This document shows positions 59,074 to 64,000 of a DNA stretch of 64,000 nucleotides, in pieces. The notes beneath the pieces are model-generated. The model saw only the letters and a program-made list of their open reading frames with translations. It was not told the origin of the DNA and searched no databases. Within the stretch, counting starts at the first letter, position 1, and each line of letters begins with the position of its first letter. Location of the stretch: assembly GCA_004173235.1 (NCBI GenBank), contig SEAC01000020.1:1-64000 (forward strand). The letters run 5' to 3'. This stretch comes from Chitinophagaceae bacterium (GTDB lineage: Bacteria; Bacteroidota; Bacteroidia; Chitinophagales; Chitinophagaceae). The position numbers were made by a program, and so were the translations under genes.

Positions 59074-60456
59074 ATGTCCATAACTAACAACCGACTAAGT
59101 GCTGCCGAATACGAGGTGAACTTTTCCGACGTCCACCCGCCCTTCACGAGCCGGGAAGCGGCCCTGGTGGATGCGAATCGCTGCCTGATGTGCTACGATG
59201 CGCCCTGCACCAAGAGCTGCCCTACGAGCATCGACATACCCAAGTTCATCAAGCAGATCAGCACCGACAACGTAAAAGGCTCGGCACACACCATCCTGCA
59301 AAGCAATGTGATGGGTGCGGGCTGCTCGCGCGTGTGCCCGGTAGAAAAACTGTGCGAAGGATCGTGCGTATACAACCTGCTGGACGAAGCACCGATACCC
59401 ATTGCAAAACTTCAACGCTACTCCACCGAAATGGCGATGGAAAAGCAATGGAGGCTGTTCACGCGCAAGCCCGACAACGGACGCCGCGTGGCGATCGTTG
59501 GCGCAGGTCCCGCGGGTCTTTCGTGTGCACACGTGCTGGCCCGCGAAGGCGTGGAAGTGACCATCTTCGAAAAGGAAGCAAAGGGCGGCGGCCTGATGAC
59601 CTACGGCATTGCTGCGTATAAGGTGACGCCGGAATTCTGCCAGGAGGAAGTGGACTATATCACTTCCATCGGCGGCATCAGCATCCGCTACAACCAGGCG
59701 CTGGGCCGCGATTTTTCGCTTGCGCAATTGAAGTCGGAATACGACGCGGTGTTTCTGGGCTTCGGCGTGGGACTCGCCCGGCGTCTCGACGTGCCGGGCG
59801 AAGAACTGGATGGCGTTGTGGATGCCATTTCGTTCATCTATCACCTCCGAACGAACGACCTTTCGAAGACGGCCGTGGGCGATCGCGTGATCGTGATCGG
59901 ACTCGGGATGACCGCTATCGATGCAGCTACGCAGGCCAAGCGCCTCGGGGCGAAAGAAGTGACGATCGTATATCGCCGCACGCAGGCAGAAATGCCTTGT
60001 ACGCAGGTGGAGCTCGACCTCGCCTTGCTCGACGGCTGCAAGGTGTTGTGGCTCGCGGCACCCCACGAAGTGCGTGGTGAAAACGGGAAGGTCACCGGGC
60101 TGGTATGCACCGAGATGAAGCTGGGCGAGCCCGATGCTTCGGGACGACGTGCGCCCGTGCCTGCCGGCAACGAGTTCTTCATCGAGGCAGATATGATCAT
60201 CAAAGCGGCAGGGCAGATGCCTTTCACTGCGCTGGTGGAAGAAGCCGACCTCCAGCACGCCAATGGCAAACTTGCCGTGAGCGGCAATCGCAGCAATATC
60301 GAAGGTGTGTTTGCCGGTGGCGACTGTGTAAACGGCGGACGCGAAGTAGTGGATGCGGTGCAGGCCGGCAAGGATGGCGCCGCCGCGATCTTCGACTATC
60401 TCGGCATCCACGTCAGCGCAAAAGCGAACGTAGCCGCTCCCGAAACGATCATTTAA
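59074..60456 (+). CDS. preT: NAD-dependent dihydropyrimidine dehydrogenase subunit PreT
   Basis: 460 residues. An N-terminal Fe-S domain (CLMCYDAPCTKSCP, then CSRVCPVEKLCEGSC) precedes an FAD domain (VAIVGAGPAGLSCAH) and an NAD(P)H domain (VIVIGLGMTAIDAA), ending with GVFAGGDCVNGGREVVDAV. This matches the N-terminal half of mammalian dihydropyrimidine dehydrogenase, encoded separately in bacteria. It draws electrons from NAD(P)H and passes them to PreA for reduction of uracil or thymine. GltD-like proteins are relatives, but the adjacent preA settles the call. Confidence 0.93.
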   Translation: MSITNNRLSAAEYEVNFSDVHPPFTSREAALVDANRCLMCYDAPCTKSCPTSIDIPKFIKQISTDNVKGSAHTILQSNVMGAGCSRVCPVEKLCEGSCVYNLLDEAPIPIAKLQRYSTEMAMEKQWRLFTRKPDNGRRVAIVGAGPAGLSCAHVLAREGVEVTIFEKEAKGGGLMTYGIAAYKVTPEFCQEEVDYITSIGGISIRYNQALGRDFSLAQLKSEYDAVFLGFGVGLARRLDVPGEELDGVVDAISFIYHLRTNDLSKTAVGDRVIVIGLGMTAIDAATQAKRLGAKEVTIVYRRTQAEMPCTQVELDLALLDGCKVLWLAAPHEVRGENGKVTGLVCTEMKLGEPDASGRRAPVPAGNEFFIEADMIIKAAGQMPFTALVEEADLQHANGKLAVSGNRSNIEGVFAGGDCVNGGREVVDAVQAGKDGAAAIFDYLGIHVSAKANVAAPETII

Positions 60457-60465
60457 CCCCCGTAC

Positions 60466-60640
60466 AGACGCATCATATGCGTCTCCCGAAAACTGCAACG
60501 CATCATATGCGTCTCCCGAAAACTGCAACGCATCATATGCGTCTCCCGGAAACTGCAACGCATCATATGCGTCTCCCGGAAACTGCAACGCATCAAATGC
60601 GTCTCCCGGAAACAGCAACGCATCAAATGCGTCTCCCGGG
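60466..60640. repeat. Six-copy 30-bp tandem array of GACGCAT hairpins
   Basis: CGCATCATATGCGTCTCCCG plus AAAACTGCAA repeats with an exact 30-bp period, with cores at 60471, 60501, 60531, 60561, 60591 and 60621. The last two copies read CATCAAATGC. Every unit has a CGCAT/ATGCG stem with a 3-base loop. No unique spacers exist. The array fills the preT-preA gap. Confidence 0.9.
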
Positions 60641-60644
60641 CAAC

Positions 60645-60683
60645 AGGAAAACGACAAACGACAAACAACAAACCACAAACTAA
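60645..60683. repeat. ACAAACNACAAAC A-rich repeat before preA
   Basis: ACGACAAACGACAAACAACA then AACCACAAACTAATC ends just before the preA ATG. A similar block is at 22165-22195 beside tig, and a looser one (CGTAAACTAAAAACTGTAAA) at 10516-10550. Confidence 0.65.
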
Positions 60684-60687
60684 TCTC

Positions 60688-61956
60688 ATGGCCGATATAT
60701 CTGCAAACTTCCTGGGCATAAAATCGCCGAACCCTTTCTGGCTCGCATCGGCGCCCCCCACCGATAAACTCACCAACGTGCTCCGAGCCTTCGAGGCGGG
60801 CTGGGGCGGCGTGGTGTGGAAGACGCTGGGCTCGCAGGTGAAGAACGTTTCGTCGCGCTATTCGGCCGTGAACTACGGCGGCAAGCGCGTGATGGGTCTC
60901 AACAACATCGAGCTCATTTCGGACCGCCCGCTGGAACTCAATCTCCGCGAGATCCGCGAAGCCATCCGCCTCTTTCCCGACCGCGCCATGATCGTATCGC
61001 TGATGGCCGACAACACGCGGGAAAGCTGGCACGAACTCATTGCGCAGGTGGAAGACACTGGCGCACATGGCTTCGAACTGAACTTCGGCTGTCCGCACGG
61101 CATGACCGAGCGCGGAATGGGTGCGTCGGTAGGACAGGACCCCGAGATCGCACGAATGGTGGTGGAATGGGTGATGGAAAAAGCAACCATCCCCGTGATC
61201 ACGAAGCTCACGCCTAACGTGCATTCCGTGGTGCCTACCGCGCAGGCCTGCGTGGAAGCGGGTACCAACGCCTTGTCGCTGATCAACACGATCCAGTCGG
61301 TAACCGGTATCGACCTCGACACCTTCGTGCCCAACCCGTTTGTGGGCGGCAAATCGGTGTTTGGCGGCTATTGCGGCCCCGCCGTGAAGCCCATCGCGTT
61401 GAAATTCCTCACCACCATCAGCCAGAATGCGGTGACGCGCACGGTTCCGATCTCGGGTATCGGCGGCGTAAGCACGTGGAAGGATGCGGTGGAATTCATG
61501 CTTCTTGGTTCCACAACGGTGCAGGTGTGCACGGCTGCGATGACGCATGGCTTCCGCATCGTGGAAGATCTGTGCGAGGGTTTGAATAACTGGATGGATG
61601 ATAAGGGATTTGCTACGATCAACGATTTCATTGGCAAATCGGTGCCCACGATGACGCGCTGGGAAGAGCTCGACATCAACTACCACCACGTGGCCCACAT
61701 CAACCAGGACAAGTGCATCCACTGCGGCCTCTGCTATATCACCTGCGAGGATACGTCTCACCAGGCGATCAACCTCGAATATGGCAAGCCATACAACACT
61801 TATTCCATCAAGAAGGACGATTGCGTGGGTTGCAACCTGTGCCAGCTCGTTTGCCCCGTAGACAGTTGCATCACGATGAACGTAGAGCGGAAAGCCCCCG
61901 AATACGTCAACTGGACCGACTACCAGCGCCTGGGGCTGCCCCTGAACGACCACTAG
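60688..61956 (+). CDS. preA: NAD-dependent dihydropyrimidine dehydrogenase subunit PreA
   Basis: 422 residues. An FMN-binding TIM barrel (NPFWLASAPPTD, GGVVWKTLGSQ) contains the catalytic-loop motif NFGCPHGMTERGMG with Cys135, equivalent to the catalytic Cys of dihydropyrimidine dehydrogenase. VITKLTPNV, GGYCGPAVKPIALK and PISGIGGVSTWKDAVEF line the FMN site. The C-terminal domain carries two [4Fe-4S] ferredoxin motifs (CIHCGLCYITC and CVGCNLCQLVCP). With PreT it reduces uracil or thymine to the dihydro form; the reaction is reversible. Confidence 0.95.
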   Translation: MADISANFLGIKSPNPFWLASAPPTDKLTNVLRAFEAGWGGVVWKTLGSQVKNVSSRYSAVNYGGKRVMGLNNIELISDRPLELNLREIREAIRLFPDRAMIVSLMADNTRESWHELIAQVEDTGAHGFELNFGCPHGMTERGMGASVGQDPEIARMVVEWVMEKATIPVITKLTPNVHSVVPTAQACVEAGTNALSLINTIQSVTGIDLDTFVPNPFVGGKSVFGGYCGPAVKPIALKFLTTISQNAVTRTVPISGIGGVSTWKDAVEFMLLGSTTVQVCTAAMTHGFRIVEDLCEGLNNWMDDKGFATINDFIGKSVPTMTRWEELDINYHHVAHINQDKCIHCGLCYITCEDTSHQAINLEYGKPYNTYSIKKDDCVGCNLCQLVCPVDSCITMNVERKAPEYVNWTDYQRLGLPLNDH

Positions 61957-61960
61957 GGCT

Positions 61961-61969
61961 TTATCCACA
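61961..61969 (+). promoter_or_regulatory. DnaA box upstream of dnaB
   Basis: A perfect TTATCCACA lies five bases after preA. A palindrome TTGTGCACAA (62094-62103) and TGTGTATGA (62201-62209, one mismatch on the reverse strand) are weaker candidates in the same gap. Confidence 0.45.
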
Positions 61970-61983
61970 TACGCTTTTTTTAG

Positions 61984-62014
61984 CCCGTTTCCGCGCCGGA
62001 ATCGGGTTTTTTTT
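61984..62014 (+). terminator. Terminator of the pyrimidine cluster
   Basis: Stem CCCGTTTCCG/CGGAATCGGG with one mismatch, loop CGC, then eight T. Confidence 0.85.
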
Positions 62015-62279
62015 GGGTTGGAACGCAAACCGAAGCCGAAGTGGCGCCGCCGGATTTTCCAAGAAATCCGTTCCTTTTATTTGTTGACAGAATTTGTGCA
62101 CAACCCAGGGTGGGGTGGGGAAAAAGCGGGAGTTTTGTGGGCAACCAGCCAGCATGCGTGGAAAAGTGCCTTCTGTCGGTGGACAGTGCGGTGCATTGCC
62201 TGTGTATGATTAATTGTCCCTGTGGAACGGGGGCGCCGAAAAGGGCCGGTTATATTCGCAGACTGACTACCAAATAACC
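62015..62279. other. Intergenic region upstream of dnaB
   Basis: No gene seen. It holds the TTGTGCACAA palindrome, a G-rich stretch (GGGTGGGGTGGGG, about 62111-62123), a CTGTC/GACAG hairpin (62173-62186) and AT-rich DNA just before dnaB. TATATTCG at about 62251 is a one-mismatch -7 box. Confidence 0.4.
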
Positions 62280-63845
62280 ATGGATCTTACCAATCTCAAT
62301 AAAGACCGTTTTCCAAAAAATCGCCGTAAGCCCGCGCTCGACCTGAGCACGATGGTGTATGGCAAGGTGCCTCCGCAGGCCAAAGAACTCGAAGAGGCCG
62401 TGCTCGGGGCCATCATGCTCGAAAAAGGCGCCTTCGACGCTGTTGTAGAAATACTGAAGCCCGAGTGCTTTTATGTAGACGCCCACCAGAAGATCTTCCG
62501 GGCGATGAAAAGCCTGGCCAACAAGAGCCAGCCGATCGACATCCTCACCGTTGTGGAAGAGCTTCGTATGCTCGAAGACCTCGAAGTGGTGGGTGGGCCG
62601 TACTATGTTACGCGCCTCACCAACATGGTGGTGTCGTCGGCCAACATCGAGGCCCACGCGCGGATCATCCTCCAGAAGTTCATTCAGCGTGAGCTCATCC
62701 GCATTTCGGGCGAGATCATCAGCGAAGCCTACGAGGATTCTGCAGACGTGTTCGACCTGCTCGATAAAGCGGAAGGCAAGATGTACGAGGTGACATCCAA
62801 CCACCTGAAGAATTCCTACGAATCGATCGATACGGTGCTGGTGAAGACGATCCAGCGCATCGAAGACCTGCGCCACCAGAATGCGGATATCACCGGCGTA
62901 CCGAGCGGCTTCCCCACGCTCGATAAGGTGACCTACGGCTGGCAGAATACCGACCTCATCATCCTCGCGGCACGCCCTGCCGTGGGTAAAACCGCCTTCG
63001 CGCTCAACCTGGCGCGCAACGCCGCCCTCGACCCGCGCAAGCAGACGCCGGTGGCTTTCTTCTCGCTGGAGATGGGTGCCGCCCAGCTCGTACAGCGTAT
63101 CCTCGCCGCCGAAAGCGAGATCTTCCTCGAGAAGATCTCCCGCGGCAAGCTCGAGGAGCACGAAATGAAGCAACTGTATGCAAAGGGCATCCAGCGCCTT
63201 GCGCAGGCGCCCATCTTCATCGACGATACGGCCGCCCTCAACATCTTCGAACTGCGCGCCAAGTGCCGGAGGTTGAAGAATATCAACAACGTTGGCTTCA
63301 TCATCATCGACTATCTGCAGCTGATGAGCGCCGGCGGCGACAACAAGAATACCAACCGCGAACAGGAGATCTCCACGATCTCACGCTCGCTGAAAGGCCT
63401 CGCGAAAGAACTGCAGGTGCCCATCATCGCACTGTCGCAGTTGTCGCGTGAAGTGGAGAAACGCAAGGACGGCAACAAGATGCCGCAGCTTTCCGACCTC
63501 CGTGAATCGGGCGCCATCGAACAGGATGCCGATATGGTTTGCTTTATCTACCGGCCGGAGTATTACGATGTAACGCAGAACGAAATGGGCGAAAGCAACA
63601 AGGGCGAAACGCACATCCGTATAGCGAAGCACCGGAACGGCTCGCTCGAAACCATCGTGCTCCGCGCACGCCTCGAGATCCAGCGCTTCTACGACGACAA
63701 CGACGGCGGCTTTGGCGGCCCGCAATTGCCGGGAAGCTGGAAGCCCGTGTCGGACAACGATGGCGGCGGCGGCGGTGCTCGGATGTTCATCCAGACCGGT
63801 TCGAAGATGAATCAGTTCAACAGCGATGAGGACGCACCTTTTTAA
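62280..63845 (+). CDS. dnaB: Replicative DNA helicase DnaB
   Basis: 521 residues from ATG 62280 (MDLTNLNKDRFPKNR). The N-terminal domain (VPPQAKELEEAVLGAIM) binds primase. The RecA-like core has Walker A (AARPAVGKTAFALNLA), FFSLEMGAAQLVQRIL, Walker B (GFIIIDYLQLM), SRSLKGLAKEL and QLSDLRESGAIEQDAD. A glycine-rich C-terminal tail (GGFGGPQLPGSW, DNDGGGGGARMF) is longer than in enteric DnaB. No intein is present. It unwinds DNA at the fork. Confidence 0.97.
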   Translation: MDLTNLNKDRFPKNRRKPALDLSTMVYGKVPPQAKELEEAVLGAIMLEKGAFDAVVEILKPECFYVDAHQKIFRAMKSLANKSQPIDILTVVEELRMLEDLEVVGGPYYVTRLTNMVVSSANIEAHARIILQKFIQRELIRISGEIISEAYEDSADVFDLLDKAEGKMYEVTSNHLKNSYESIDTVLVKTIQRIEDLRHQNADITGVPSGFPTLDKVTYGWQNTDLIILAARPAVGKTAFALNLARNAALDPRKQTPVAFFSLEMGAAQLVQRILAAESEIFLEKISRGKLEEHEMKQLYAKGIQRLAQAPIFIDDTAALNIFELRAKCRRLKNINNVGFIIIDYLQLMSAGGDNKNTNREQEISTISRSLKGLAKELQVPIIALSQLSREVEKRKDGNKMPQLSDLRESGAIEQDADMVCFIYRPEYYDVTQNEMGESNKGETHIRIAKHRNGSLETIVLRARLEIQRFYDDNDGGFGGPQLPGSWKPVSDNDGGGGGARMFIQTGSKMNQFNSDEDAPF

Positions 63846-63849
63846 ATAA

Positions 63850-63932
63850 AAATTGTAAGTTCAAAAGTCAAAAGCAGCTTCTTCGAATTCGTTGGTGCCG
63901 TAAGCGTTTTGACTTTTGAATTTTTACTTTTG
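63850..63932. repeat. CAAAAGTC inverted repeat with embedded -7-like box
   Basis: Left arm AAGTTCAAAAGTCAAAAGC; right arm GTTTTGACTTTTGAATTTTT followed by ACTTTTG. The end of the right arm reads TACTTTTG (63925-63932), a perfect TAnnTTTG box, 13 bases before the next ATG. Confidence 0.75.
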
Positions 63933-63945
63933 CCTTTTCCCTCTC

Positions 63946-64000
63946 ATGGCGCTTCCCTACTTTTTTGTCGCGGATATCAGTCCTGCTTCGATACAACTCG
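63946..64000 (+). CDS. rsmE: Probable RsmE start (16S rRNA m3U1498 methyltransferase), cut by window end
   Basis: Only 18 codons are visible: MALPYFFVADISPASIQL. Many Bacteroidota RsmE proteins begin MALPYFY, so the call rests on this short similarity. The ATG lies 13 bases after a TACTTTTG box, supporting a real start. Confidence 0.45.
   Translation, partial: MALPYFFVADISPASIQL

Noticed and set aside
60466..60640. Possible CRISPR array
   Set aside because: The whole 30-bp unit is repeated without unique spacers, and no cas genes are near.
59095..62028. 977-codon antisense frame across preT, the hairpin array and preA
   Set aside because: It reads through the 30-bp array as DAYDALQFPG-like repeats and opposes two certain genes; it is a codon-bias artefact.

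Overview
The window is a chromosomal segment of a GC-rich member of the Bacteroidota, most likely of the Chitinophagales/Chitinophagaceae type. The evidence is a type IX secretion (T9SS) toolkit (SprB-repeat and gliding-type C-terminal domains, a PorP/SprF-like protein, a type A sorting tail), a LytS/LytT-type two-component pair, a group II GGGP synthase, the pheT-coiled coil-zapA-rny neighbourhood, TAnnTTTG -7 promoter boxes instead of sigma70 promoters, and weak Shine-Dalgarno sites. No rRNA, prophage, transposase or CRISPR array is visible. One tRNA (Leu, UAG) is present.

Layout. 1-825: three GC-rich 183-bp repeats running into the 3' end of a lamin-tail-domain gene. 1.1-4.5 kb: histidine kinase, LytTR response regulator and M28 peptidase. 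4.9-10.4 kb: an 1851-residue secreted HYR-domain protein with a nested C-type lectin domain. 10.5-15.0 kb: GGGP synthase and B12-dependent ribonucleotide reductase. 15.2-18.5 kb: two overlapping genes of unknown function. 18.7-23.9 kb: tig, clpP, a second clpP, clpX, a small protein and tRNA-Leu, all on the minus strand. 24.0-36.4 kb: two paralogous giant SprB-repeat adhesin-like proteins around a PorP/SprF-like gene and a Rel/SpoT gene. 36.5-43.3 kb: housekeeping genes purA, pabB-like, a lytic transglycosylase, tatA, rplS and rny. 43.4-46.2 kb: two intact TlpA-like lipid- or periplasm-facing thioredoxins flanking a decayed third copy. 46.2-49.3 kb: zapA, a coiled-coil protein and pheT. 49.5-50.2 kb: an AT-rich islet with a DUF2188 gene and a truncated accessory gene joined to an unrelated 3' remnant. 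50.3-52.0 kb: two membrane or secreted proteins.

52.1-62.0 kb holds what reads as a complete reductive pyrimidine catabolic cluster in one orientation: semialdehyde dehydrogenase, class III aminotransferase, NCS1 nucleobase transporter, dihydropyrimidinase, beta-ureidopropionase, PreT and PreA. Together they would import uracil or thymine, reduce it, open the ring, release the carbamoyl group, transaminate beta-alanine and feed the semialdehyde to acyl-CoA. The window ends with dnaB and the first codons of a probable rsmE.

Intergenic DNA is unusually rich in short dispersed repeat families: CAATAAAC arrays, CAAAAGTC inverted repeats, GACGCAT/ATGCGTC hairpins (one as a six-copy 30-bp tandem array), a 127-bp element with 17-bp terminal inverted repeats, TGATGTC and GGTGATGAG arrays, and a palindromic GTATTTCTAC-cored motif that also lies inside coding regions. 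These are the least explained signals in the window.
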